Origin: Ridgeia piscesae
Taxonomy: Eukaryota; Annelida; Polychaeta; Sabellida; Siboglinidae
Reading direction: 5' to 3'
Assembly: GCA_025642075.2 (NCBI GenBank)
Contig: JAODUO010000074.1
Coordinates: 448,501-512,500 of the forward strand
Length of the DNA: 64,000 nt
Under the pieces are notes generated by a model. That model was given only the letters and a program-made list of their open reading frames with translations, was not told where the DNA came from and searched no databases. Every line of letters starts with the position of its first letter. Position 1 is the stretch's first letter. A program made the translations under genes and the position numbers. Shown here piece after piece: positions 34,851-48,700 of this stretch.

Positions 34851-35074
34851 ATGTAGCTATGTATATACACACTCTGAGTGTGATACAAGGACAGTCTGGA
34901 ATACAACAGAATTAAACACAAACATAATTTATGTTTTGTTAATGACTGTATCTTAGTTTGTACATGCAGAAATAGACTTATCAAGGTATCTTAGCATACA
35001 TACTGTTCTTAGTTCTTAGGTGATTACCTCCAAACAGCCCAAACTTGGGCTAACGCAGGAGTTGTTCTTCTGTA

Positions 35075-35165
35075 GACTTTGTGAGTCCACTACAGGTTAC
35101 ACATTTACCCCCTGTGTGGGATCTTTTACTTCCCCTGGCATAGACACCAGTCATAACAGCAACAT
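35075..35165 (-). repeat. SINE 3' fragment
   Basis: Matches the body end of the SINE at 18110-18336 (gtgagtccactacaggttac and ccctgtgtgg). The head is missing. Confidence 0.5.
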
Positions 35166-35717
35166 GTTATGGATCTTTATTGCATATGGAACATTCATAT
35201 AAATTACATCATTGCCATAAAACAAGTGCATAATCAGATACACATTACAGAAACAATATATTGTATCTAACTAAGGAAATCGTTCATGCACCATTGTAAT
35301 AAAGATAAGCACCTATTCTGGACGGCAGGATTGACCATTCTCCATTGAAAGCTTGTTTTTGTGAACAAATTCATGCAAAAACCTCTGAAAGAAAGCAAAA
35401 TAATTGTTTATTTACCATGAGAGCTGTTTGAAAACAATTCTGCATAGATCATTATTATGTATGTGACAGAAACAACTATTCAAGACACCTGTTTAGCATA
35501 ACCACAAAATAGCAGCTCACGAATTGAAACAATGATCATAAATTTCGAATACATTTTCTTAGAGTTAACCAAGTTCTGAGTAAAACTACGACGATGAACT
35601 ATATAAACAATAATTACTTATTTCTTACTTTAACATGCTTGCTGCCATATAACGTGACTTTGATTTGGTGTTACTGATTACATTTTGTGGTTGTGTGCAA
35701 AATTACTGATTGGAAGG

Positions 35718-37330
<1,613 letters not shown>

Positions 37331-37714
37331 GTCTGTTGGCAGCTCACCATGGGTTCTCTGTTCATCTGTTTCTTCGCCTCTCAGTGGAGGAACTGAAGCA
37401 CTCTCTGAGACTCCTCCTAGTCTACACCCCCTGTGTCAAACACCTCAGCCTCACCAACACTCGCTTTCATCACACCTATCTGTTATGCACAATAACTCTA
37501 ACTTAGGATGGAACTATCGATTACATAAAACTATATTCATATAGGACAAACCTGTCGATTACATACAACAACACTCAGGTCAGACATGTCTGTTGTATAC
37601 AAGAAAAGTCAGAGAACAAGTAATAACAGAGTATGTTGTCATCACATAATGAACTTGTACTATGCTGCAATCTACCATCACATGACGTAGTCACATTTTC
37701 CTGTATTCTACTGT

Positions 37715-38082
37715 CTCATTACTGTCACGGGACAATACTCATTGTCACGTTACTGTCACATTACATACTTACATTATGCCTTTCTCGACTGTCATATGCC
37801 TTACTTACAATGTGCCATATTCGACTGACTCATGCTATATTTACACAGTGCTGTACTCAATTGTCGTATGCCATACTTACATTGTGCCATACTCTACGGT
37901 CACAAGCTATACTTACACCGTGCCATACTCCACTGTCACATGATGTACTTACATTGTGCCGTACTCTATTGTCACATGCCATACTTACATTGTGCTTTAA
38001 TCTACTCTCTCATGCTGTACTTACATTGTGTCATATGCTACTGTCAAATGCTGTTCTTACATTGTGCCATATTCGACTGATA
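37715..38082. repeat. 36-base minisatellite
   Basis: About nine diverged units with period 36, core catacttacattgtgccat. Since 36 is divisible by three, a plus-strand frame stays open across the array with a 12-residue repeat. That frame then runs into a LINE fragment at 38083, so the 201-codon frame 37633-38238 is a chimera and not a gene. Confidence 0.85.
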
Positions 38083-38374
38083 GACTTCTTTGGTATAAAC
38101 AACTTTGTCATCATATTTGCACACAAAGAAACACACAAACTTACTTGGACCTCACCAAACCAAAGAGACAAGAAACAAATTGACCACCTTCTCATCAGTG
38201 GCAAGTGGCGACGATCCTTACAAGAATGTACGTTTTAGAAGAGGAGCGGATGTTGGCAGCAATCACCACCTTATTGTCGCACACATCAAACTGAAGCTTA
38301 ATAGAACTGTAACACCGACTAGGCTGTTGAAATGGTTCGATGTCTCCAAGTTGAAAGATGCTGGCATCATAAAA
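38083..38374 (+). pseudogene. LINE endonuclease fragment (RTE/L1-like APE type), frameshifted
   Basis: Reads FVII.AHKETHKLTWTSP, then QIDHLLISGKWRRSL. After a frameshift near 38225 it reads VRFRRGADVGSNHHLIVAHI. The order Thr-Trp-x-Ser-Pro, Ile-Asp-His, then S-x-H-H-L is that of the C-terminal part of a LINE apurinic-type endonuclease. The usual SDHH is SNHH here, and both ends are truncated. It directly abuts the minisatellite on the left and a SINE on the right. Non-functional. Confidence 0.8.
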
Positions 38375-38375
38375 A

Positions 38376-38719
38376 CGTAAAAGTAAAGGTAACTTCTTAC
38401 AGCGCAGTGGTCGCTCCTTATGACTCGTCAAATCGTTTTACACTTTACTTCTGGCAAACCTGTTCAATCAATGCCGACTTCTTTAACGGGTAAGCATATG
38501 CAGTCACGCTGCAATTAAGGCTAACGAAGAAAGTTCGTAATCCAATATCTACCACTTTATAGCCAGATACTCTTTACTTCAACCGCCTGAACTGGGCCAA
38601 CGTAAAGTAAATTGACTTGCTCAGTGTTCAACACGGCAGCACAATGATTCGAACCCGTTTTTTCCCGCTTCAGAATCCGACGCTCTAGCTACTGCCTACT
38701 GTGCCACCGCGGTCCACAA
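38376..38719 (-). mobile_element. tRNA-derived SINE
   Basis: On the minus strand it starts near ggaccgcggtggcacagtag and has a B box (gggttcgaatc). The body contains gagtatctggctataaagtg and the tail ends in ttacctttacttttacg. The tRNA-like head with A and B boxes supports the call. It carries the same body as the fragments in CCT1 introns. Confidence 0.6.
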
Positions 38720-40250
38720 CGCAGGACGTCCAGGAATTGCCAGTTGATCTCTGTACTGGGTTATCACGAGGACAATCGGTGCACTGAGTTCTTCTATATT
38801 CCTAGGCTAGGGCACATTTAATTATTCCCAATCAACGTTGTTGAATATATGCTGATCACGTTTCGTTTGAATAGTTCTACGGGATCCTGATATTGCTGCG
38901 CATGACAGCAATTTGATCACTGGGACATCACCAATGCAGGGCACCTGTGGCTGTGTAGGTTGCACAGCATGGAGCTGATCGAGTGCATGGAGGTGTTGTA
39001 AGGAACAGCTCTAAGATGTTTCCCTTCAGCTGTTCCGTCGTGACTTACGTTGCGCTTGATCGACTGTCTTGGCCTTGGGCTTGGGTTATGCGTTGGTGGT
39101 CCTCAAACTTTGCCGGGTAAACAGAAACAATTGGACTGATCAACGCGGACTTTAGAGATTGATGGTATATAATTCCTCTTCCAACTACGAGTGTTTTGGA
39201 TCCTCATTGGGGGGGGGGGTAAAATGGGTCCTCCACGTTTAAATACCTCAGTGCACAGCTTTGCCACGATCTCGGACTGATTCACGTGATAGACTCTAGC
39301 CATACAGCGTTTAACACAACGCAGAGCGAACAACGGTGTTTTGATGGTGGTGCCTGGGCCCTGGGTAATTTGGTATTTACTTACTTAATTTACGTTTGTT
39401 TGATGCTATATGTATTAGAGATTAACTAGTGATGTTATTAAGAACGTGATGTATTTGTAGGAGCTTAAATGTGTGAAATAAACACGTTGTAAGGCGTATC
39501 AACATGGGTTGTAATGCATTTTTGCGTGCATATTTTGTTGAGTGAATGACAACATAATTTGCAAGAACATTTATTGTTATTTCCACTGTCTGACTCAACC
39601 GTCAAACAATTTATCGCGCGAAATCGAATAAAGCATTAACATGATAAAGCTACAGTAAGTCAAAATACTCTGTAGTTCAATATACTTTTCCATCACTATG
39701 CCAGTAAAACACGATGGGATATACGTGCCACGGATTTTGGTGCTATTTACAAAACTGACGAGAAGTGCGGAAACAAGGCAGCATGCGCAACAACAAATTA
39801 AATAAGTCAATTTGCAATCATCCATACATCGTTTATTATTGCAACATACATTGCCATAGCAGTTTGGTATGTGCAGTAAACAAAATTGACGCACTTGAAG
39901 TCTTGACTATACGTACAACAAACAATCGGATTCTAAGTCACCCACAAGTGACACGGCGAAGACGTTCTGGGGATGCAATTATGTCATGGCATTCTCGTGA
40001 TGCGCTGCAATCCGTACTATTGTAGAAATCGCATCTCAATTCATAGCTTGTTTCCCAAACGTGTTCATGGAATGCAGACTATGTGTAACACGATAAAGAC
40101 AATGCTGAAAATGAGAATAATTTGAGCTAAATATGAAATTTACTGTATTTTCCACACACAAAAACACATTTAAAAATGCTTTCTGTTGTATAATATATAA
40201 TTTATACTATTGTTTTTCCTCTAGTCAAGCATTTTTGTTTATTGAAAAAG
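38720..40250. other. No gene seen
   Basis: A minus-strand frame at 39103-39333 is open but has no compatible splice partner. There are short homopolymers (ggggggggg at 39209). A (gcgt)-rich short run at about 40670 lies to the right, in the next gene's intron. Nothing else stands out. Confidence 0.5.
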
Positions 40251-40254
40251 TGCT

Positions 40255-40262
40255 TATATAAA
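40255..40262 (+). promoter_or_regulatory. TATA box of the plus-strand galaxin-like gene
   Basis: TATATAAA lies 47 bases upstream of the start codon at 40302, with an initiator-like ctcagttt about 20 bases downstream. This implies a 5' UTR of only about 20 bases. A TATA box is common in genes for abundant secreted peptides. Confidence 0.6.
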
Positions 40263-40301
40263 TAGTTTATTACTCAGTTTGTAGAAAGCATTCACTGCAA
40301 C

Positions 40302-42541
40302 ATGTCACAAAGAATGGGTCATCTACTCACATATCTCCTGCTAGTAAGTGTCGTCGTTACTGGAATGGCAGAAGGACATTCCAGTGCCAAGGAAAAGAAA
40401 GGCAAAGGTTCGTATAGCAACAGCCGCTGTAGGCCATAATAAAAATATTACGTTGCCAAGTAAACAGTACAAGTTTGGCTTTGTAACAAGTTAGACCTGA
40501 CACGGTGCCGGATTTTCAGAGAATATCGATTTGTTATACATGTCACTCTCACTTTCCAGAAAAAGAGAAGAATGTCTTGGATTGTAAATAAACAAACTTG
40601 TTTCATCATCCACATGATATTCAACATAGTGGGGTAACAAAATTAATTGTGCGTTCGTATGTGCGTTCGTGCGTGCGTGCGGCTTTTGTGTATGGATCCT
40701 CGGTTGAACATTATGTTATATTCAACATAATTTATAACACATTTTAAAGGATTTTTACACTAAACAGTGACACGTATAGCAGGCAAATTTATCACGGCCA
40801 TTTTACCAAGGTGTAAACAAGCAAATTGTAAGCCTAACGAAGCCCCCCCGCGATATTAATCCCAGATTCCCAGTACGCAATAAACCCATCACAATTATTA
40901 AAGTGTAGAATATGTAGAATACTAGAATTACAGTAAGAATAGGTTTTAACTAGTAACATTAGTCATAAGGCGTACACGTATTGTTTAAGCAAATACTATT
41001 CATAGTGAGTGTCGTACAAAAACAGTAGAATATCGAAGAAGATTTAGCTATGACTTCTTTCTGATTTTTTTCTCATTCTTTCTAAGTAAGAGCCTAAGAA
41101 GATATATCCCAACGTTCTTCAAACCCTTGACATCGCTCTAAACCCGCCTTCAGTTTTCCATCTCCCAAATATAATTTACCTATCAGCTTAACGATATCGT
41201 TATCATATAGCTCTAGATAACACAGCTGCTTTACTGAAGAGTCAGTAATACTGCAAACGATTATAACGATTTGAAAGAAGTATATTTCACAATGGAAGAC
41301 AATGTCGCTCTTGTATAAGCGATGAAGTTATGATTTTCGCATTGCTTGAGACACAGCAAGACGATGGTTGGCATATTTTGTACAGCATTTGACTTAGTGA
41401 TATCGGAATTACTAACCTTGACGGCTTTTGGACTTGCGATCTTTCTGCTCTCTCCGACCAGTAACATGGCTAGTTTGTTTTTGTTTTTGACTGGGCAGCG
41501 TCTTCGTTTTGCTTAGACAACGATTTAAATGGCGTTAATATATTGCGATTTTATTTGTTGTCTTGATGTGGTGCACCGTACGTTTTTGTGAGCAAATTTG
41601 AAGGGTATTTGTTTTACATTTATAGGGTATTTTATGTCTTGTCAAATTAAACGCTTTAACCCGCGGGGACATTGCAACTGGATACCAGTTTGGCCACGGC
41701 AAAAAAACGTTTGCGGAACGCTGTTGCATCTTACATGGAGAACAAATGGGTGACAAAGCTCGGTAACATTGAGAATGTCTTGACAGTGTTCACATGTAGT
41801 GTTGCAGAATAAAAACAAATGTATCACTCATATGCATAGCATAGTGAGTATAGCATAACATTGGGGGTCCACGTAGCGGGTTCGTGATGTCAGTAACTTC
41901 GAGTCAACAGAATAGACCAGGTAATCGGGCACTATGCATGATCTTTCGGGAAAACTTTAGGAAATGCTCGGTCTATTTCGGAGAACTTCGGAAATGTTGG
42001 TGAATGCAGGCCGGTTACACACTGCATTGCATTCTTAGTACTGTACTCCTGGCAGATCCTACCGTATGAATCGTAATAATACCACTAAATATTATGCCAT
42101 CTGATATTGGCATAAACATGTTTTTGTACAAGTACTCTATATGTTTATGTACCATGAAGATAATTGTCTACATTTCATGAATTAGCTCTGTCATATTCGT
42201 ACAACTGGTTCCCATGTGTATGTATACGCACAATATAACGCCTGCTTCCGGAAAAACAAACCGCATGTCAACGGTGAATTCCTTCGGGCTTTCCGGTTTC
42301 CTGCGGGTTACGATCTTTTCACTTCGGTATTACCTGCTCTGTTAACGACTAGTGATTGTCACTTGCAGTGTGTGGTGACCAAGTGTACCGCCCAGACAAA
42401 GGCGAGCAGTGTTGCGGCAGTAGCGTCTTCTCGTCGAAAGACCACGCGGGCTGCTGCGGGGGCTCCATTGTCTACAACACGGACTTCGCCATCTGCTGCA
42501 GCGGCTCGCTCTACAGCAAGTCGGACACACCCCAGTGTTGA
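40302..42541 (+). CDS. Galaxin-like secreted double-cysteine repeat protein (92 residues)
   Basis: Exon 1 (40302-40407) encodes a signal peptide (MSQRMGHLLTYLLLVSVVVT, then GMAEG) and a lysine-rich linker, and ends in phase 1. Exon 2 (42369-42541), after acceptor cacttgcag, carries four consecutive units of 14-15 residues, each starting and ending with Cys and with an aromatic in the middle: CGDQVYRPDKGEQC, CGSSVFSSKDHAGC, CGGSIVYNTDFAIC and CSGSLYSKSDTPQC. Adjacent units form CC pairs. This CC-x(12-13)-CC spacing is the hallmark of galaxin repeats, known from coral skeleton matrix proteins and other secreted animal proteins. A 24-base in-phase microexon may exist at 40560-40583 (EKEKNVLD); alternatively that site could act as a terminal exon ending in taaataaac. 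Role beyond secretion is unknown. Both minus-strand paralogues lie within 23 kb. Confidence 0.85.
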
Positions 42542-42823
42542 ACGGAGCAGGTCAAGAGAATGTGACACCAAGGAACATTTGTCATTTCTTAGGATGACAG
42601 TTGTTGCAGTATTATCGATAACACGTGGTTTTTGGTTCGTCTTCAGTATGTTTTAGAATCAAGTAAGAAGATTACCAAATGTATGGATTAGCGTACTAGA
42701 GGTGGACGTAAAGTTGACAATGTTGAATGTGTATTAGATAAGCGACGACCGATTTGATTGTATTTTGTACTGCTGGATGTCGACATAAAATGCGTTTGTA
42801 AGCATCGCGTGACGAAATAATGA

Positions 42824-42829
42824 AATAAA
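42824..42829 (+). promoter_or_regulatory. Polyadenylation signal of the plus-strand galaxin-like gene
   Basis: AATAAA lies 283 bases after the stop codon at 42541 and is followed by a TG/T-rich stretch (tttgtataatttttgttgtc) of the kind that helps cleavage. Confidence 0.65.
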
Positions 42830-42977
42830 TCCCACATTTGTATAATTTTTGTTGTCACTACCTACTTGTTTTGTGAGAAGGGCATATAATATATCGTGTG
42901 TACGCGCGTGTGCCGCATGTGTTATGACACTTTATTTCCTAGAACACTGGTCAGAATAAGCTTTGAACGTAATAAGC

Positions 42978-42980
<3 letters not shown>

Positions 42981-43062
<82 letters not shown>

Positions 43063-43155
43063 TAAATATATATATATATATTATATATATATATATATAA
43101 TATATATATATATTTATATATATATTATATATATATAGTGATATATATATATATA
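42981..43155. repeat. Interrupted (TA)n array
   Basis: About 170 bases of alternating T and A with AAT and TTA breaks, at the left border of the TIR element starting at 43155. Confidence 0.9.
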
Positions 43156-45597
43156 AAACCTCTCTGCAAAGTTATTTGTCGCAAATTAACATGAGGCAAA
43201 CAAGTTTTGAGGCATGGTTTGATAGCAAGCGTAAATCACGTGACTATAGTGCGCCATAATCCGTGACAGTGATTTAAACAAACAAGTGTTATTGTATTGA
43301 ACGGCATTTTAAGCAACTCTTCACAGTAATCATCACAGGAGAGTTAATTAACGAACAGCTCGTCGCATTTATACCAAAAATGCTTTGTCGTTTTGCTGCA
43401 TATTGGTGATTTTACATTTACCGCGCATGCGCAGAAACGTCAATCGGAAAGTTTTTAACGATCGGAAAAATGTAAGCGCTGCCGGGCTCTATCAGTTTGC
43501 ATCCATGTGTTGTTATTAGTAGGTTTTAGATATAGAGCACATTATAAATTATGAAATTTGTGTTTCACTTTCACACCTCGCCTGCTTGATGCTTATCGCC
43601 TACGAAAGAAGCGGCAGATTCCTGCATTTTGTGTAGCGTATTCCCATTTGAGTTATGATATATTTCTTTGCCAAAATGTAGGATTGGGAAGTTCTACACA
43701 GCATGGGCGTCGATCGGTGGGGGACGAGGGAACACGTCCCTACTTTTCAGCCTGAGGGGGACAGCATAGGAAATGTCCCCCCACTTCATAAAACAAATTT
43801 ACAGGCATATAACGAGATTGATCACTCCCCTCTCTTAAAAACCCTACATCGGTCTAATAATAAAATTAATATACGAGTTCAGATATAAACGTCCGACTAC
43901 CCAGTGGAAAATTACTAAATTAATTACTTAGTTGGCCGCAACTTGATCGTAGTCCAGTAAATATTCATCATGCCGGGCTCTGTCAATTTGCACCATTGTG
44001 TTGATACATTAATAGGCACTAGCCATCAAGCACATTATAGATTAAACAAATTGTGTGCCCTGTCACCCCTTCGATTGCAGCCTGGTCGCCCTGGTGGATA
44101 CTTATATCGCCTACGGCGGAACCATCGGATTTCTGCACGTTGTATAATTTGATCACTAAACCAGAGAAAGGTTTTCAAGACATACGAGCGAAGAGCTAAT
44201 AAGATTAATGCCATCAATGGGAATACTTTTACGGATAACATCGTTCTTACATCACCAGTACAGTGTCAAGTAACTGAGTTAGTGAGAAAAACAAATTCAA
44301 TTTAAGTAAAACCAGTTGTTGTCGGTAATTGTGATGAAAATAAAGTTATTCCAGAATGGTATGGGTGATTGATAGTGCTCTTTTGCCATTCTGTTTGTCG
44401 CATTAATTGACTTTGTCGAAGTTGTAACAATTCCGGATTTCTCGATGACCATATAGACAGAACAGTTGTGCACGGTTTTTAAAATACGTGTTTTCTACAA
44501 AAGACGGTCCTGGAGATGTTTGTCCATCCCGTCTATGTCCATTGCTAATGGGGTATCAACAATTTCGTCAAAACAATTTGATGCGTTAGCACTACTCTTC
44601 AAGCGGACGTGTTGAGTGTCAGTATTCAGCAGGTTGTAGGCAGGTATCTTATCACGTTGCCATCACAGCAAGCCGAAGCATCCAATCTGGAACAGTAGAT
44701 CTATATGACAAAACACTGTTTGTGATAGTTCCTTATATGTAAATGAACATATAACATACGTTCTTTTTTGTTTGACAAGATTATTACGTCAGCGACCGAA
44801 TTGTTGACTTTCCCTTGTATTAGAGTATACTTTTGTTATAGTTTATTAATGAATTATGAATTATTGTTACTACTGCGATAGCAGTGCAATCGCCACCATA
44901 TATTATAGGGGATAGTAGCATACTAAAATAAGATTTCATACCCGGTAAAAAAAACTACTGAAACAAAGACCGATTTGTTAAGATCATTGACAGGGGCGGG
45001 TCCAGAAAAATGTAGCGGGCTTACAAACATGTCGAATTGGACCTTGTTGTGCCCCCACAAACTAGCACTGGCGCCCCGACTTCAGCATCACTCATTTCGG
45101 CTACTGGCTCATAACTTCGGAACAAGACGGGGCGGGTGGGGGCTTGTTGATCGAAACACATACAAAATCGAATCGCACCTTCTCTGAAGCTCGAAGGGGC
45201 TAGGATGGGTACGTAGAGTCTACAGCGCACGCACAACAAGATGCGCTTATGACGACTGGTGTCGCTAGACATTGTTATACCATTTTAACGAACAAACACT
45301 GGAATCAGGTGTCCGAAATCAGTAATGAGATCTGTCCATAGAGTTGAACCCGAAACAGCTGAGAACGACTGAGAAAACGGGTTGGCGAGCTTACATTTCC
45401 CGGGAGTCATAAACTATCTTGGTGACATTTCTGCGCATGCGCGATGAATGTAAAATGATCAAATATCATTCAATACATTAAAATATTAGGTTTGTTTAAA
45501 TCACTGTCACGAATTATGGCGCACTGCTTGCTAACAAAACATGCCTCAAAACTTGTTTGCCTCTTGTTAATTTGCGACAAATAACTTTGCTGAAAGG

Positions 45598-45600
<3 letters not shown>
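43155..45600. mobile_element. 2.45 kb element with long inverted ends (copy A)
   Basis: The left end contains gcaaagttatttgtcgcaaa, and the right end (up to 45600) carries its inverse complement. Homology between the ends extends at least 200 bases inward, past gcgcatgcgcagaaa. Both ends abut (TA)n arrays. Inside are two related modules (about 43540-43700 and 44030-44160) and a segment shared with the foldback element at 55587. I see no transposase, so it is non-autonomous. It lies just 3' of galaxin-like paralogue A, and the same arrangement recurs at 57882-62643. Confidence 0.75.

Positions 45601-45658
<58 letters not shown>
45600..45658. repeat. (TA)n microsatellite
   Basis: An uninterrupted alternating run at the right border of the copy A element, between it and exon 2 of galaxin-like paralogue A. 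Confidence 0.95.
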
Positions 45659-45660
<2 letters not shown>

Positions 45661-45714
45661 GTAAACTCAACGGCAGTAGTGAGACTGCGGATACGTTGAA
45701 GAACACGTGACGTA

Positions 45715-48700
45715 TCACGTGACGTACCTATATCGCCGCTTGCCGCAGCATTTGACGCCGTTGATGTAGTTGTACAGCACGCCGCCGCAACACAACTCTC
45801 TCGTCTCGTCATACCGCGTCTCCTGGTGGCATATGGCTGCAGCAGCAACGACGACACGGTGACACAATTAGTGTACTGGTCAGAGAAATACAGCACGAGA
45901 GTGACAGTAGTGCGTGATAACACGTGCGCATGTCCACACGCATTGGCACGCACTATATCTATAGAGAAACTTAGTTTACCTAATACATGAATCATATTCA
46001 CAAGGTGCACTAAATGAACACCATATGATCTTATCCCGTATATACTCTTACATAAAACTTAGGTCTACACCACAGAATGCAAAGACTTAATTATCATTAT
46101 CGCGCACCAAGGGTCGCTGTTGCTGATGATGTTAGAACCAGCCATCTGTATCCCTGGCAGAACCCTTTGCGTTTTTTTGCTTGCCAAACTCCTCTTTTTA
46201 AGGTTAGCCAATAAAATCGCTCATGAGGAATGTAGTCGGCCTCCGGTCATGTGATATAATTTTGGGTGATTTCGGCCACACACTCTTCGTGTTGCTTGCA
46301 GTGTTTGGGATATAAAATCAAATTTTCGAATACATCAAACCATTCAGTTGCTCATGCGATTGGATGGACGGGTCGTTTTACTCGAATTCCCAGAAATTGT
46401 GTATCCGTCTTCAAATTGGGGCCAGTATTTGTGCTGTTCTCACGAGGAAAGCAGTCACGACTGGCGAAGTCAATAAACTAGTTCGACACGGCTAAATCAT
46501 TTAAAAAGATTTAACAAGATTGCCACCTAGAGATTCAACTCTAGATGGCAGGTGGTCTAGGACGCCATTTGGCTTATCGAGAGTCCAACTATCTATCTAA
46601 GTATACCCCGCCCGTCTTAGGTATATGTCGATTTTATTTTTAAATATATTAACACTACTAGCACCTACACAATCAGCTGATGATCTGTTCCATTCGTTTA
46701 CTGTTCTTTGTGAAAATGAAAATGTTCTAATATCTAGTCTACACTGCTTGTTTGCTAATGTAACTCCATGTCCTCTAGTCCTTCTCTCTTCCTTGACTGT
46801 GAAAAAAATATTTCTGTCAATATTTTCATACCCATTCAATATTGTAAACACCTCAATCTGATCTCCTCTCAATCTTCTGGTTTCTAGTGTTGTTAAACCA
46901 CATTCTTTTAGACGCATTTCATAACTAATATTCCTGAGTTTTGGTATCATGTTGGTTGCTCTCCTTTGTACTCTTTCTAGCATATTAATATCCTTCTTGC
47001 GATATGGCCTCCATGCGTGTATACAATATTCTAAGTGAGGCCTAACTATTGTTTTATACAGCGGTATTATTAGTTCTTTTTCTTTGTTTATTTCGCCTAA
47101 TTAATCTAAGAATTTGGTTTCCCTTCGCTGCTGCAAATCTACACTGCTCTGATATCTTCATGTCAGCACTAATAGTTAACCCTAAGTCCCTCTCCTTTAA
47201 GGTAGTATTTAGTACAGTACCACCCATTTTATATTGTGCATCTTCATTCCCATGTCCTGTGTGGAGGCACTTACGCTTTCCAAAATTAAACAGCATTTGC
47301 CACTTCTCAGACCATTCTATCTACTTATTAAGATCATCTTGTAAATGCAGTCTATCTGCATCACTTTTAATTTTCTTATACACTTCCGCAAACTTCAACA
47401 CCTTGATTGTTATGTCTTCATCCAAATCATTGATACATATTAAGAATAAAATATGTCCCAGTACTGATCCCTGCAGTACTCCACCCATTTCCAGTTTGAA
47501 ACCTCCATATCAACTACTACTCTTTGTCTTCTATCAATAAGCTATTTTTCTATCCAGTTAATCATACCATTTCCTATGCCATGGGCCTTTAGTTTAAGTA
47601 GTAGTCTTTGTCAAAGGCTTTTTTTTAATCTAAGTAGATTATATCTACTGGTGATCCCTCATCTACCCACTTTGTGACATCTTCCAAAAAACATAACATA
47701 TTTGTTAAGCATGACCTCGCTTTTATAAACCCATGTTGAGATGGGTTTATCAATTTATTTTTAACAAGAAAATCAACCAGGTGATCTTTAATTAGTCTTT
47801 CTAATAGTTTGCAAATCACCGATGTTAAACTCACTGGTCTATAGTTCTCTGACTTGTTTCTCGAACCTTTTTTTAAATAATGGTATAATGTTTGCTTCTT
47901 TCCATTATAACGGAACTATTCCCTCCTCTAATGACAAATAGAACATTGTTGCAAGCGGTATGATGATTTGTTCTACAATTTCCAATAGTAATTTGGGAGG
48001 AATCCCATACACTCCAGGTGATTTAGTATCCGTCATATCTCTTATTTTCATAGCTACCATAGTTGGGGTTACAATCAGTTGTCCTAAATAGTCAAACTCT
48101 CTCCCTTCGAACTTAGTCTCAAGTACTGGTAATATACTAATATCTTCCCTGGTAAACACCGAACTAAAGTACTCATTTAGGTTTTCTGCCATTAAGAATC
48201 CCTCTGTTATTATGTTTCCATCACTACCTTCTAGAGGACCGACCTTATCCTGAACTTTCTGTTTACTTCGAACATACGCATAAAACTCTTGCTGTCATGT
48301 TTTATATTAAAATCAATTTTTTTTCGTAGCTTCTCTTTGAATTTCTAATTTCAGCTATAGCTGGATTAAGTGCTTCTTTATAAATGCTACAGTCTTCTTC
48401 ACTTCCAGTATGTCTATATCTCTTCCACATCATTTGCTTGTACTTGATTTTTCTAATGGCTTCCTTCGATAAGTGTTTCTTCTTTGACCGTTTCCCCTGT
48501 TTTTTCAAGGGGACATATTTTTCAACGACGCAGTCAATTTCACTCTTTAAAATATTCCAGCATTCTGTTGCTGTCTTATTCTTCAGTGTGTTATTCCAGT
48601 CTATCTTTGCTAAATATTCCCTCATGTCCTTATATCTTCCTTTGTGAACATTTTTCCTGTACCTTATTTTTCTATTCCGTTCTCCCTTTACTTTGATGAT

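Noticed and set aside
39103..39333. Minus-strand frame containing MARVYHVNQSEIVAKLCTE before a GT
   Set aside because: The phase is incompatible with the exon-like segment at 37337-37430 and no other partner is visible; probably chance.
42896..43138. Ile-Tyr repeat frames over TA-rich DNA (also at 55044 and 59484)
   Set aside because: Translations of (TA)n microsatellites.
45021..45272. Open minus-strand frame in the TIR element (also at 62038-62313 in copy B)
   Set aside because: The two copies differ by a frame-changing indel and the frame lacks galaxin-type spacing, so coding constraint is not supported.
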